A DNA stretch of 64,000 nt, taken from the NCBI RefSeq assembly GCF_018598585.1, contig NZ_JAHESD010000002.1, positions 142,367-206,366 on the forward strand, given 5' to 3'. Both the position numbers and the translations under genes were made by a program. Positions within the stretch are counted from its first letter, which is position 1; the number at the start of each line of letters is the position of its first letter. Under the pieces are notes generated by a model. It saw only the letters and a program-made list of their open reading frames with translations, ran no database searches and was not told the DNA's origin. Positions 35,755 to 45,836 of the stretch are shown one piece after another. The stretch comes from Chryseosolibacter indicum. GTDB lineage: Bacteria > Bacteroidota > Bacteroidia > Cytophagales > Cyclobacteriaceae.

Positions 35755-36486
35755 ATGATTTTGAATAGAAAAGCAGATATTCTAACTGAGCTACAATCAG
35801 ATATTCTTCGGTTACAGGGATTTCGTACAGTTAATAATGGTTTACTTGATGCTGATTTGGGAGTAATAAAGCAAGCTTTTCCAAATGCATCCTTTCCGTT
35901 GTCTTGTATACATGAGTTTATTACATCGCAGCAGGAACATCGTGCCGCAACAAATGGCTTTCTTTCAGGATTACTTTCTTCATTGCTAGGCGTGGATGGT
36001 GTATTACTTTGGATCGGTACCTCACGTTATCTCTTTCCTCCATCGCTTCCAGCTTTTAATCTTTCTCCGGAGCGTATCATCTTCATTGATGTTTCAAAAC
36101 AAAGAGATGTGCATTGGGTAATGGAAGAAGCGCTAAAGTGTAAAGCACTTACTGCTGTAGTTGCAGAAGTGAAGGAAATAAGTTTTATAGAATCCCGACG
36201 TTTTCAGCTTGCAGCAGAGCAAAATAAGGTAACTGGTTTTCTTCTTTGTCATCAAACAAAAAAGATAAGTGCAACTGCATGCGCATCGCGATGGAAGGTC
36301 TCTCCATTACCGAGTGAAACAATTGATGATTTACCTGGTGTAGGTAGTCCTAAATGGCATGTTGAACTTATGAAAGTGAGAAATGGCAAGCCTCAAAGCT
36401 GGGATATCCAATGGGTTGATGGAAAATTTGTACCAATCTATAAAACAGTATCATTATTTACTGAACAAAACCAAAAAGCAGGATGA
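35755..36486 (+). CDS. imuA: ImuA-like (RecA-fold) protein of the translesion mutasome
   Basis: A 243-residue RecA-like protein; in ImuA-ImuB-DnaE2 systems it assists the Y-family protein ImuB and the error-prone polymerase. The N-terminus has a leucine-rich helix (ILTELQSDILRLQG), followed by a core with LLWIGTSRYLFPP, RIIFIDVSKQRDVHWVMEEAL and AVVAEVKEISF. A canonical Walker A (GxxxxGKT/S) is not visible, so it seems unlikely to hydrolyse ATP like RecA. A longer frame from TTG 35731 exists, but the ATG at 35755 directly follows a good ribosome site (GGGGG) and the promoter. It is 3 bases ahead of imuB. Confidence 0.82.
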   Translation: MILNRKADILTELQSDILRLQGFRTVNNGLLDADLGVIKQAFPNASFPLSCIHEFITSQQEHRAATNGFLSGLLSSLLGVDGVLLWIGTSRYLFPPSLPAFNLSPERIIFIDVSKQRDVHWVMEEALKCKALTAVVAEVKEISFIESRRFQLAAEQNKVTGFLLCHQTKKISATACASRWKVSPLPSETIDDLPGVGSPKWHVELMKVRNGKPQSWDIQWVDGKFVPIYKTVSLFTEQNQKAG

Positions 36487-36489
36487 GAG

Positions 36490-37983
36490 ATGGGGCGTTT
36501 TGTTTCAATATGGTTCCGCTATTTACGCACGGACTGGTTTTCTCTCCGACAACCTGAATTAAAGAAATTGCCATTTGTTCTTCGCTCTCCTTCCCGGGGA
36601 CGAATGATTATTACGGCAGCAAATTCTGTAGCAGCACAGCAAGGCTTACATTGCGAAATGGCAGTTGCCGATGCAAAGGCTTTAGTGCCCGAATTACAAG
36701 TACAGGATGATATACCAGATCTTACTGATAAGTTACTCCGACGGCTTGCAGAATGGTGTATCCGTTTTACACCACTTGTAGCTATCGATCCTCCTGATGG
36801 CCTTTTGTTTGATGCAACAGGCTGTTCGCATCTTTGGGGTGGTGATGACAAATACATTGAAGACATTACGAGAAAGCTGCAAGCACGTGGTTATGATGTG
36901 CGTATAGCAATGGCAGATACAGTAGGGATTGCGTGGGGTGTTGCCCGTTTTGGAAATGGTTCATTGATTATTGAAAGTGGGATAACAATAGATGCGTTGG
37001 TAAATCTACCACCTGAAGCTTTGCGCCTAGAAGCAGATGTTACTGAACGTTTGCATAAATTAGGACTACATACCATTCGTCAATTTATTCGCATGCCACG
37101 TACTTCATTAAGAAGGCGTTTTGGTCAGCATTTTTTGCAGCGTTTGGATAAGGCCCTGGGGAGCGAAATAGAAATACTTAGTCCTGTTCATCCAGTGGAG
37201 TTGTACCAGGAAAGATTGCCTTGCTTTGATCCGGTAGCAACATCTACAGGTATTGAGATGGCATTGAAAGAATTACTTACCAAGCTTTGCTTTCGTCTTC
37301 AACGTGGACAGAAGGGACTTCGGAAAGCTATTTTTAAAGGTTATCGTATAGATGGAAAAGTAGAGAAGGTTGAAGTTGGGACCAATCGACCGTCACACCA
37401 TGTTGAACATCTTCTTAAACTGTTTCAAATTAATTTAGGAACAATTGAACCATCTTTAGGTATTGAACTATTTGTTTTGGAGGCTCCGATCATAGAAGAG
37501 TACTTGCCGCAGCAGGAGCAGATGTGGAATGAATCGGGTGGGCTTGAGGACATTCGTTTATCTGAATTGCTTGACAGGTTAGCTGTAAGAATTGGTGCAC
37601 ATGTTATTCACCGTTATCTTCCTGATGAACATTATTGGCCAGAGCGTTCTGTAAAACTTGCCACCTCACTCCAGGAAAAGCCAAGCACTCAATGGCCTAT
37701 TAAACCGAGGCCTGTGCAATTATTGCCTAAGCCTGAACCTATTGAAGTTACGGCACCTATTCCTGACTACCCACCTATGTTATTTCGCTATAAAGACAAG
37801 GTGCATATGATTAGCAAAGCTGATGGACCAGAACGCATTGAACAAGAGTGGTGGTTGCAGCAAGGCCAACATCGTGATTATTATCGTGTAGAGGATGAGG
37901 AGGGACGCCGGTATTGGATATTCAGGTTAGGACATTACCATGACAAAATTTATCAATGGTTCCTGCATGGATTTTTTGCGTAG
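36490..37983 (+). CDS. imuB: ImuB, catalytically inactive Y-family polymerase-like protein
   Basis: A 497-residue Y-family DNA polymerase homolog, the hub of the mutasome that contacts the sliding clamp and DnaE2. The N-terminus reads FVSIWFRYLRTDWF where active Y-family enzymes have the DxD metal ligand, so the catalytic aspartates appear missing as in known ImuB proteins. The palm continues with AANSVAAQQGLHCEMAVADA and FDATGCSHLWGG. The Y-family little-finger part is at about 240-340, and the tail (about 440-497: GPERIEQEWW, RDYYRVEDEEG and WFLHGFFA) is the ImuB-specific C-terminal domain. It has a 3-base gap to imuA and a 6-base gap to dnaE2, so all three are one operon. Confidence 0.93.
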   Translation: MGRFVSIWFRYLRTDWFSLRQPELKKLPFVLRSPSRGRMIITAANSVAAQQGLHCEMAVADAKALVPELQVQDDIPDLTDKLLRRLAEWCIRFTPLVAIDPPDGLLFDATGCSHLWGGDDKYIEDITRKLQARGYDVRIAMADTVGIAWGVARFGNGSLIIESGITIDALVNLPPEALRLEADVTERLHKLGLHTIRQFIRMPRTSLRRRFGQHFLQRLDKALGSEIEILSPVHPVELYQERLPCFDPVATSTGIEMALKELLTKLCFRLQRGQKGLRKAIFKGYRIDGKVEKVEVGTNRPSHHVEHLLKLFQINLGTIEPSLGIELFVLEAPIIEEYLPQQEQMWNESGGLEDIRLSELLDRLAVRIGAHVIHRYLPDEHYWPERSVKLATSLQEKPSTQWPIKPRPVQLLPKPEPIEVTAPIPDYPPMLFRYKDKVHMISKADGPERIEQEWWLQQGQHRDYYRVEDEEGRRYWIFRLGHYHDKIYQWFLHGFFA

Positions 37984-37989
37984 GGAGAA

Positions 37990-40900
37990 ATGAGCAGCAT
38001 GAATTATATTGAATTACAAGTTACATCCAACTTCAGTTTTTTACGAGGGGCATCGCATCCGCAAGAATTTGTTGAGCAAGCAAAAGCCTATGGCTATTCA
38101 GCAATTGCTATCACAGATCGGAATACATTTGCCGGTATTGTACGTGCACATGTTGAAGCTAAAAAGCAAGGCATCAGAATAATTCCAGCGTGCAGACTAG
38201 ATCTTCTTGACGGCCCAAGTTTACTTGTTTTTCCTACCAATAAAGATGCATATGCCCGTATATCAGCCTTGCTTACCACCGGGAACCTGAGAACTGAAAA
38301 AGGAAAATGTGATCTCTATAAATCAGACGTTTATCAACATGCCAGGGGATCGAAGTTTATAGTTATACCACCTGTAAATCTCAATGCTGCGTTTGATTTT
38401 GAAGATGAATTCAAGAAAGAACTGAAGGAATATAAAGATACTCTGGGCGAGCATTTATATATAGCAGCATCCCGCTCTTATTCCGGTGATGATGCAAAGA
38501 AGCTACATCGTATCTCGCAATTATCTCAGCAACTGGTGATGCCTATGGTTGCTACAAATGATGTGCATTATCATCACCCCATGCGAAGGGAGCTGCAAGA
38601 CATTGTAACCTGTGTACGGGAGAAGTGTACTATACACAATGCAGGCTTCAGGTTGTATGCTAATGCAGAACGTTATTTAAAACCAATTGAAGAAATGAAC
38701 CGCTTGTTCAGGCAATATCCTGATGCTATTTATCAAACACAGGTAATAGCAGAAGCATGTTCGTTTGCATTGGACGAGTTGCAATACTGTTATCCTGAGG
38801 AGCTTACTACTGAAGGGCGAAGCCCCCAAGATGAACTTGCTTTCTTAACCAAACAAGGAGCAGAACAAATGTATGGCAAGGATATTCCTGAAAAAGTGAA
38901 GGCAAATATTGAGCACGAGTTATCCTTCATTGAGAAAATGAATTATGCGGCTTATTTCCTTACTGTATATGATATTGTTCGTTATGCACGTGATCAGAAA
39001 ATATTATGTCAGGGCAGGGGTTCAGCGGCCAATTCCACTGTATGTTATTGTTTGGGGATAACCTCTGTTGATCCGTCAAAATTTGACTTATTATTTGAGC
39101 GCTTTATTTCTTCTGCCCGAAATGAGCCACCCGATATTGATGTTGACTTTGAGCATGAAAGGAGGGAAGAAGTAATGCAGTATATCTATAATAAGTACGG
39201 GCGTGATCGTGCTGCAGTTGTTGCTACTGTTACACAACAACATCATAAAGGGGCCATCAGAGATGTAGGTAAAGCCATGGGGTTATCAGCTGATATCATA
39301 AGTCGTTTGTCTGGTTTGATATGGGATTTTTCAGAGGAGGGATTTGACAGGAACAGAATTATCAGCCAGGGTATTAACCCGGATGATCCTACAATCAGGA
39401 AAGTACTTGAGCTGACAAATCAATTCATTGGTTTCCCTCGCCAGTTAGGGCAACATACAGGAGGTTTTGTAATTACACAAGGCAAGCTATCAGATCTTTG
39501 TCCTATTCTGAATGCACGTATGAAAGATCGCACCAATATTGAATGGAATAAAGATGATATTGATGCGTTGCATTTTCTTAAAATTGATGTGCTGGCCCTA
39601 GGCATGCTCACTTGTATACGTAAAGCTTTTGATCTGGCTAAAGCCCACTATAACCTTGATCTTACACTTGCTAATATTCCACAGGATGACCCGCAGGTTT
39701 ATAAAATGGTGAGTCATGCTGATACTATTGGGGTTTTCCAGATCGAGAGCCGCGCGCAGCAATCTATGTTGCCCAGATTGCAGCCCAAGGAGTTTTATGA
39801 TCTTGTAATTGAAGTTGCCATTGTGAGGCCTGGTCCTATACAAGGAGATATGGTGCATCCTTATTTGCGAAGACGTAATGGGCAAGAACCTGTTGAGTAT
39901 CCCTCAAAGGAGTTGGAAGAAATATTAAGTCGCACCCTGGGTGTGCCCTTGTTTCAGGAGCAGGCTATGAAGATTGCTATTGTTGCAGCAGGATTTACTC
40001 CAGCCGAGGCTGATGCGCTTCGTAGGAGTATGGCTACATTTAAAGTAAAAGGGCAGGTGTCACACTTTGAACAGAAGCTTATTAATGGCATGGTGAAAAA
40101 CGGTTATAAGCTTGAGTATGCACAACGAGTATTCAGACAACTTGAAGGGTTTGGAAGTTATGGTTTCCCTGAGAGCCATGCGGTGAGCTTTGCTCTTCTT
40201 GTATACGTTTCTTCCTGGATCAAGTGTTATTACCCGGATGTATTTGCTTGTGCCTTACTTAACAGTATGCCTATGGGTTTTTACCAACCAGCACAGATCA
40301 TTATAGATGCACGCAAACATGGTGTTGAAGTAAGGCCGGTGGATGTTAACCATTCTTATTGGGATAATAACCTGGAAGAGAAATCAGGAGAATTTCATGC
40401 GCTTCGCTTAGGTTTTCGACAGGTTAAAGGTTTGAGGGAAGAGGAAATGAAGTTACTGGTCAATGCCAGGAAGGATGGCTTTGGTTCTATAGCAGAACTT
40501 CGCAGAAAGACAGGACTTACAGATACCGTACTTGAAAAACTTGCTGATGCAGATGCATTTCAGTCAGTAGGGCATGATAGAAGAAAAGCATTATGGGAAG
40601 TTTCGGTACAGGATTACCGTAATGATCTGTTTGCGGGGCAACACATTCATGAGCATGGAGTGAAGCTGCCGGAGATGACCTTACCTGAGCATGTGGTTCA
40701 GGATTATGCAGCAACATCGTTGTCGCTGAAAGCTCACCCGGTAGGGCTTATACGAAGTCAGCTTGATCAATTGAATATTCTCTCCGCATCAGCCCTTGCT
40801 ACAAGGAAAAACGGTGATCTTGTTAAGGTAGCAGGTTTAATTCTTGTACGACAAAGACCAGGAACAGCAAAAGGCATCTGCTTTATTACAATAGAAGATG

Positions 40901-41202
40901 AAACAGGCACCGCTAACTTAGTTGTATTCCATCAGTTGTTTGATCAATATCGAAAGGAGATCATTCAATCCAGACTGCTTATGGTAGAAGGACAGCTTCA
41001 GATTGAAGGTGAAGTGATTCATGTGATTGTGAAGCGTTGCTATAATTACTCGAGGTTATTACAACGCCTCACATCCGCGAAAGCGGAACTTTCATTAAAA
41101 CCTACTTCCAGATCAGATGAAACTACATCACCTTTCCTCTCAAAAAAAGAAAGTGAGGTTGTACAAGGGCATATATTCCCTAAGGGAAGGAATTTTAAAT
41201 AG
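37990..41202 (+). CDS. dnaE2: Error-prone DNA polymerase III alpha subunit (DnaE2)
   Basis: A 1070-residue C-family polymerase that carries out translesion synthesis together with ImuA and ImuB. N-terminal PHP domain (about residues 4-250, TSNFSFLRGASHPQEFVEQA, then AIAITDRNTFAG). Polymerase core with GRGSAANSTVCYCLGITSVDP (about 338-358) and the catalytic acidic cluster PPDIDVDFEHERREE (about 379-393), plus a third acid in KIDVLALGMLT (about 530). HhH/OB part to the end (VKVAGLILVRQRPGTAKG, ITIEDETGTANLVVF). Length and the absence of a C-terminal tau-binding region fit DnaE2 rather than the replicative DnaE1. A start at 37999 (second Met) is also possible. Last gene of the imuA-imuB-dnaE2 operon. 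Confidence 0.95.
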   Translation: MSSMNYIELQVTSNFSFLRGASHPQEFVEQAKAYGYSAIAITDRNTFAGIVRAHVEAKKQGIRIIPACRLDLLDGPSLLVFPTNKDAYARISALLTTGNLRTEKGKCDLYKSDVYQHARGSKFIVIPPVNLNAAFDFEDEFKKELKEYKDTLGEHLYIAASRSYSGDDAKKLHRISQLSQQLVMPMVATNDVHYHHPMRRELQDIVTCVREKCTIHNAGFRLYANAERYLKPIEEMNRLFRQYPDAIYQTQVIAEACSFALDELQYCYPEELTTEGRSPQDELAFLTKQGAEQMYGKDIPEKVKANIEHELSFIEKMNYAAYFLTVYDIVRYARDQKILCQGRGSAANSTVCYCLGITSVDPSKFDLLFERFISSARNEPPDIDVDFEHERREEVMQYIYNKYGRDRAAVVATVTQQHHKGAIRDVGKAMGLSADIISRLSGLIWDFSEEGFDRNRIISQGINPDDPTIRKVLELTNQFIGFPRQLGQHTGGFVITQGKLSDLCPILNARMKDRTNIEWNKDDIDALHFLKIDVLALGMLTCIRKAFDLAKAHYNLDLTLANIPQDDPQVYKMVSHADTIGVFQIESRAQQSMLPRLQPKEFYDLVIEVAIVRPGPIQGDMVHPYLRRRNGQEPVEYPSKELEEILSRTLGVPLFQEQAMKIAIVAAGFTPAEADALRRSMATFKVKGQVSHFEQKLINGMVKNGYKLEYAQRVFRQLEGFGSYGFPESHAVSFALLVYVSSWIKCYYPDVFACALLNSMPMGFYQPAQIIIDARKHGVEVRPVDVNHSYWDNNLEEKSGEFHALRLGFRQVKGLREEEMKLLVNARKDGFGSIAELRRKTGLTDTVLEKLADADAFQSVGHDRRKALWEVSVQDYRNDLFAGQHIHEHGVKLPEMTLPEHVVQDYAATSLSLKAHPVGLIRSQLDQLNILSASALATRKNGDLVKVAGLILVRQRPGTAKGICFITIEDETGTANLVVFHQLFDQYRKEIIQSRLLMVEGQLQIEGEVIHVIVKRCYNYSRLLQRLTSAKAELSLKPTSRSDETTSPFLSKKESEVVQGHIFPKGRNFK

Positions 41203-41241
41203 ATTGTCAGGTAAAAAGCCACGAGTGCCGTGTAAATTCAT

Positions 41242-41994
41242 TCATGATCGTAAACCTTGACTATAAGGGAAGGAAACTCCTGTTATCATCTTACAAGTCT
41301 CTAAAAACTTTTCCTGAAGCGTTATGTCATCGGCCATCGGGTTGTGACGTCTTTCCTTTTGATGATGAAAGTATCTACCGCTTACCTTAGTGTTGATGTC
41401 ATCACTTGTTGCGAGCCAGACTTGTGTTTCATACCCTTTTTGAAGATCGTCAGGCGCACCTTTACCACCCATCCTGGTAGGAACCCATCCCGGATCCATA
41501 GCGTTAGCATAGACGTCAGGCCATTTACGGGCAATTACCTTGGCAAGCATTAACACATGAAGTTTAGAGTCTGAATAACTTAAGTGGTTTGTATTGATTT
41601 TAAATTCTTCAAGATTTGGCTTACCTTGCAGATGCAAGCTTGAGCTGAGGTAGATTAAACGCTTAGGCTTATGGATCAAACAAGTAAGGATGTAAGGGGC
41701 TAAGGTGTTAACAGCGAAAATTGTTTTCGAGGCAACCTGGTAAACTCCTGCATTGTGAATGATCGCATCAAATGCTCCGGAGTTATTTACTTCATGTGCA
41801 AGCATCTTCGTTTCTTCTATATCAGATAAGTCTGCTGTGAAAACAGTTTCAGCTCCTGGTACATTGTCAATAGCCTGCTTGCCACGTTCAGGATTGCGTG
41901 CATGAAGTACTACGTTGTGTCCTTGATTTACGAGTGATTTTGCAGCAAGTAGTCCAAGACCATCAGCAGAGCCTGTTATAAATATTCTCGCCAT
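41242..41994 (-). CDS. SDR family NAD(P)-dependent oxidoreductase
   Basis: A 250-residue short-chain dehydrogenase/reductase. Cofactor motif TGSADGLG (residues 7-14), HNAGVY (80-85), LIYLSSSLHL with the catalytic Ser at about 118, and YSDSK with Y140 and K144. It lacks the usual extended insert seen in larger SDRs and ends with a polar tail (SFPYSQGLRS). It follows the cupin gene by 8 bases on the minus strand, so the two form an operon; a joint role in detoxifying a small carbonyl compound is plausible. The substrate is unknown. Confidence 0.9.
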   Translation of the reverse strand: MARIFITGSADGLGLLAAKSLVNQGHNVVLHARNPERGKQAIDNVPGAETVFTADLSDIEETKMLAHEVNNSGAFDAIIHNAGVYQVASKTIFAVNTLAPYILTCLIHKPKRLIYLSSSLHLQGKPNLEEFKINTNHLSYSDSKLHVLMLAKVIARKWPDVYANAMDPGWVPTRMGGKGAPDDLQKGYETQVWLATSDDINTKVSGRYFHHQKERRHNPMADDITLQEKFLETCKMITGVSFPYSQGLRS

Positions 41995-42002
41995 ATCGCA
42001 TG

Positions 42003-42410
42003 TTAGTTTGAAGTTCTACCTGAATATTGTTCGTCAGTAACTTTCTCCATCCAGGTAACAACTTTACCGTTTAATTGTTCCTGGATTGCGATATGAATCA
42101 TGGCTACTTTAGGAGAGGCTCCGTGCCAATGCTTTTCATCAGGCTCAAACCACACTACATCTCCAGGTCGGATCTCTTCAATAGGGCCACCTTCGCGTTG
42201 TACCCAACCCAGTCCTGACACAACAATGAGTGTTTGTCCCAATGGATGCGTATGCCAGGCTGTTCGTGACCCTGCCTCAAAAGTTACTGTTGATGCCGCA
42301 GCCCTTCTGGATTCATTGGGTTGAAATAAGGGGTCTATACGTACTGTACCTGTAAACCAGTCTTCCGGTCCTTTTGTTGATGGTTGAGAGCCAATTCTTA
42401 TAATCTCCAT
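42003..42410 (-). CDS. Cupin-domain protein ((R)-mandelonitrile-lyase/quercetinase-like)
   Basis: A 135-residue single-domain cupin. The metal-binding first motif is [20 protein letters not shown] (about residues 51-70), the second is [17 protein letters not shown] (about 82-98), with histidines and a Glu positioned to bind a metal. The sequence fits the small cupins related to carboxymuconolactone/hydroxynitrile-lyase types. It is the first gene of a two-gene operon with the SDR; the start ATG at 42410 gives the normal N-terminus. Confidence 0.88.
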   Translation of the reverse strand: MEIIRIGSQPSTKGPEDWFTGTVRIDPLFQPNESRRAAASTVTFEAGSRTAWHTHPLGQTLIVVSGLGWVQREGGPIEEIRPGDVVWFEPDEKHWHGASPKVAMIHIAIQEQLNGKVVTWMEKVTDEQYSGRTSN

Positions 42411-42927
42411 GGTTTTATTTTTAGGCTAAATAGCGTATTTCTTACTATAGAACATGATCGTGCCAAACGTTTATAGCTTCCTTGCTTTAATAATTTCTTG
42501 AAACGCTTAATGAATAAAATGTAGCTCTGGTATCAGAAGTTAGAAATTGAGGCAGTGGATGATGGAGTGCCTGCCTTGACCAGATACCAACGTGTAATTA
42601 TTACTGTAAGAGATCATAAGTAGGGAATATCCTTTTCTTTCCTGGTATGGGCTCTTTATTGTCATCCTGAAGCTATTATTGAGCCTTAGTAATCTTTAAT
42701 TGTTTTAAAAGCCCGAAGTGCCGTATTAAAGGGCCTTTTCCCCCAATCCATTATTGCCTATAAACAGCTGAGTTTCCTTTTCTGGCTCTCTTGATTAACC
42801 CTATCTGTCTTATTGTCGGTATTAATGGACAGTTTGTCTTACTGATCTCTTAATCCTTATGAAAAGAGATACTATGGGCATGAGCAGAATTTAACGTTTA
42901 GACAAGCCTTTTAGGATAGTCAAAGTC

Positions 42928-42982
42928 GAGGCATACTCGAAGCATACTCGAAGCATCCTCGAGGCATCCTTAAGGCATCATG
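42928..42982 (-). repeat. Five-unit 11-bp tandem repeat
   Basis: Units on the plus strand: GAGGCATACTC, GAAGCATACTC, GAAGCATCCTC, GAGGCATCCTT, AAGGCATCATG (42928-42982), all 11 bases with GCAT at the same place. On the minus strand the unit reads ATGCYTCGAGK. The 11-base period is not a multiple of 3 and no frame stays open with a start, so it is not coding. Confidence 0.85.
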
Positions 42983-43090
42983 GGGAGAAATAATAATTTT
43001 ATGGCTGTGAAACAGGGGGGAAGGTTGGGGAGAGAGAGGGGAATTAATGGGACTTGGCGGAAGTCTTCGGTAGCAACTGAAGAAGTAATA

Positions 43091-43123
43091 TTCCCGTCCT
43101 GACGGAGTGGTGCAGGACGGGAA
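43091..43123 (-). terminator. Stem-loop behind the GxGYxYP gene
   Basis: TTCCCGTCCTG (43091-43101) and CAGGACGGGAA (43113-43123) are perfect 11-bp arms with an 11-nt loop, 16 bases past the stop at 43140. On the minus strand it is not followed by a pure T-run, so termination efficiency is uncertain. Confidence 0.65.
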
Positions 43124-43139
43124 ACTAAGAGGTGTGTAT

Positions 43140-45836
43140 TTATTCTTTAATAAATCTTAACACGGTGTTTTTCTCATCTTCTATTTTGAGCATGTATACG
43201 CCGGGCTTAAGCGGTGTGACGTCAACTGAAGGTTGATCCTGGGTAAGGGTGCTTTTGTTCAGCATTAACTCTCCCTGCAAGTTATAGATACCTACCTGCA
43301 CATGATCACCCACACCAGTTACAAGCAACTCGCTGGAAGCAGGGACCGGGTGGATTGAAACCTGACTTTTTCTGTCTTTGGGTTTTGCATTTTCCGAAGT
43401 TAACTGGGTAGCAAGATTTCCAAATAATTCAACTTCTGCCAGTTGAAGGGTGGACCCGTTGTTGTTGGTCATGTTAAACCTATAATGGGTATAGCTCGTG
43501 CTGTTTTCGAAGGTAAAGGTTCGGGTTTGAAACCTCCTAGGAAAATCCTGGTTAGTCCGGCTATCCAACGTAGTCCAGGTAGTTCCGTTATTCGATCCTT
43601 GTAAAGTCCAGTTAAGGGGATCGCGTTCCGGGTGATCGTTGGCTGATGTGATGGTATAACTTTTCACCACGTAAGGCGAAGGAGCCTGGTACTGTAACCA
43701 TGCAGAAGGATGGAATGTCAGGTACTTGGTGTTCGTCTGGTTGTCGATCAGATTGGTATATTCTTCACCTCTTGGAGAACCTGTTTGATATTGCGCATTT
43801 ACTGTTCCTCCAAGATTCGTAATATCCTGGGTTGCAAGAACGGGTTCAACGGGGAGGCCATTCGCTTCACGGATAAGCTGGAAAATATGATCAGGACGTA
43901 CTACCACATAGTCGTCATTGAGGGAGTTCGCTACGTTTTTAAAGTTAGTGGGTTTCACATCATTCCAGGGTTGTGCCTGTATGATAATGAAGCGTGGCTC
44001 AGTGCCATCCCATCCTTGTGATGCTGAAGCGATATGCTCAATCATGGCTTGTTCCTGTGTACAGTAGTTACAGGCCAGCGCCATGCCCGGAAGACTTCCG
44101 TTGTAAATGGTGAGTCCTCCACCTGTATTTTGCGCTGTGACACCAAGCAATGATGGGGCGTATGTGGCAAATGCTTCTCCGACATTTTGATCAATCCCCC
44201 CTGTAATAGTGTTCCAAATGGTTACAACTCTGAAGCCGGCGCGTTTGTTATATTCCTCTGTTTTCGAAACGAATTGGTTTAATAGGTTTTGACTAGGCCA
44301 ATCGTTTGGATAGGCATAACCGTAACCTGAAGGGCCCGAGATTAAGTTGTCGTTATTGGTAGCGGTTTGCCAGAAGTAATTTAAGGCTCCGGGCATGGCA
44401 TCAACCATGGCAGGTGAGAGTGTCCATCCGATGGGTACAGAACCACGATCAGGATTACTCCAGAGCTTACGCATGAGGTGCTCTATAAACTGCAGGTTAT
44501 CGCCATCACTTAAAATAAAAGCAACGTAGAGTTTATTTTGTAGTGCTGGCCTAGGAGGTATAGGCTTAGGATTTATTGTGCGAGGCATACCGCTATGCAT
44601 CGTCAGGTTTGAGCACCAGTCACTGGCAATGGTGGCAATGCCATAGGTTGAAGCACGTTGCACACCGGGCTGCTCTTCAGGCCACCAGCCCATGTAGTTG
44701 GCTCCTGCAGGCATAGAGGATAAGAATTTGTTTAGCAATTCACTCTCGCCCGGAACATCAGGGTTAAGCCATATTACGGCAGCACCCAACGCTGTGGCAT
44801 ACTCGCGCAAGGCAGCTTTGTGAATGTCAGGGTTTAACCCTATTAATAGGCGATGGTCGAGGCTTGGCCAATATGTATCATACAGTGTTTGATACACCTG
44901 TAGCTTACTGGTGAACTGACCACGCAGATCAAGCAATACAGGTAAGTTGTATGGCGCCGCAGTCAGACGTGATAGCAAGGTAGGAGACGCAATGAGTGCA
45001 CCCTGATTTTTGGCAAGCATGGTGGCGAGGTTTACTGTATGGATCTGATCAGGATCATATACGATCAGGCCTGCTATCTCACTGCGGTATTTAGTAATAA
45101 GATCCCATTTATCAGCAGGCTCTGTCCAAGCCAGGTTTAACGACTGAAGCCATGTGTAAGGACCTTCAGCAAAGGCATCACCTTCATAGGAAAATATGCG
45201 GGGTTGCGTTTTGTTTACTATGCCTTTTAAGGAAGCAAATAAATAGAGCTCGTCAGATGAGTTTTGAGACACGCCAACCCAATCTACTTTAGTATATGAT
45301 GTTCCATGCCAGAATACACGCAGCTCTATAGACTGATTGGCTGCGGGCATGTTAAAAGGCAATGTAAAATTTACATAATCTCCAGCAATGCGGAATTGTT
45401 GGCGGGTAATGGTTTGAGAGGCAAGTGTTGCACCAGTGGTAGCGTTGCGTACATCGATATCTACTACAGGGTCGTTATTTGCAGTGTTGTTGTCAACTTT
45501 CATACGGAACTCAGCCACATTAGGTCCTGCAGGTATGCCTGTGTCATAGGGTCCATAAATCATGTGATCATTGGGTGCATCAATGCCTACCTGGCAAAGC
45601 CATCCGTCAGATTCGGGCCTCCCTGTTTTGTGACCCAGCTGATTGCCTTCGCCCTCCCATCGTCTAGATGTCTCCCGTAGCGTAATATGATCCTGTGTTT
45701 GGGCAGGAGCGGGAAAGGAAGGAAGCAGCTGTCCTGCAGGCCAGTTTATCTGTGCCTCCGACGACAGCGCCAGGAATTGAAGCAATGCAAATAACAACAT
45801 TGCGTGTTTTTTAAGAGAGCTAAAGTTTTTAGTCAT
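43140..45836 (-). CDS. GxGYxYP-family secreted protein with discoidin domain and T9SS sorting signal
   Basis: An 898-residue exported protein. A signal peptide (LLFALLQFLALSSEAQ, to about residue 29) precedes a beta-rich N-terminal region (about 60-180). A large central part follows, with GPSGYGYAYPNDW at about residues 500-512, the name-giving motif of the GxGYxYP putative glycoside hydrolase family; the nearby FILSDGDNLQFIEHLM carries acidic residues typical of that family. A discoidin (F5/8 type C)-like carbohydrate-binding domain covers about 695-810 (TLQLAEVELFGN), and a type A T9SS sorting domain (PVPASSELLVTG, LKPGVYMLKIE, FIKE) ends the protein. It is probably an extracellular enzyme acting on a polysaccharide; the substrate and activity are not established for the family. 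It diverges from the FecR-SusC locus, so shared control is possible. Confidence 0.9.
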   Translation of the reverse strand: MTKNFSSLKKHAMLLFALLQFLALSSEAQINWPAGQLLPSFPAPAQTQDHITLRETSRRWEGEGNQLGHKTGRPESDGWLCQVGIDAPNDHMIYGPYDTGIPAGPNVAEFRMKVDNNTANNDPVVDIDVRNATTGATLASQTITRQQFRIAGDYVNFTLPFNMPAANQSIELRVFWHGTSYTKVDWVGVSQNSSDELYLFASLKGIVNKTQPRIFSYEGDAFAEGPYTWLQSLNLAWTEPADKWDLITKYRSEIAGLIVYDPDQIHTVNLATMLAKNQGALIASPTLLSRLTAAPYNLPVLLDLRGQFTSKLQVYQTLYDTYWPSLDHRLLIGLNPDIHKAALREYATALGAAVIWLNPDVPGESELLNKFLSSMPAGANYMGWWPEEQPGVQRASTYGIATIASDWCSNLTMHSGMPRTINPKPIPPRPALQNKLYVAFILSDGDNLQFIEHLMRKLWSNPDRGSVPIGWTLSPAMVDAMPGALNYFWQTATNNDNLISGPSGYGYAYPNDWPSQNLLNQFVSKTEEYNKRAGFRVVTIWNTITGGIDQNVGEAFATYAPSLLGVTAQNTGGGLTIYNGSLPGMALACNYCTQEQAMIEHIASASQGWDGTEPRFIIIQAQPWNDVKPTNFKNVANSLNDDYVVVRPDHIFQLIREANGLPVEPVLATQDITNLGGTVNAQYQTGSPRGEEYTNLIDNQTNTKYLTFHPSAWLQYQAPSPYVVKSYTITSANDHPERDPLNWTLQGSNNGTTWTTLDSRTNQDFPRRFQTRTFTFENSTSYTHYRFNMTNNNGSTLQLAEVELFGNLATQLTSENAKPKDRKSQVSIHPVPASSELLVTGVGDHVQVGIYNLQGELMLNKSTLTQDQPSVDVTPLKPGVYMLKIEDEKNTVLRFIKE

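Larger units (their letters stand above)
42411..43139. other. Long intergenic region with hendecamer array
   Basis: About 730 bases with no convincing gene. It contains an 11-bp-periodic array at 42928-42982 and a stem-loop at 43091-43123 behind the GxGYxYP gene. The first half is mixed sequence without recognised elements. Confidence 0.55.
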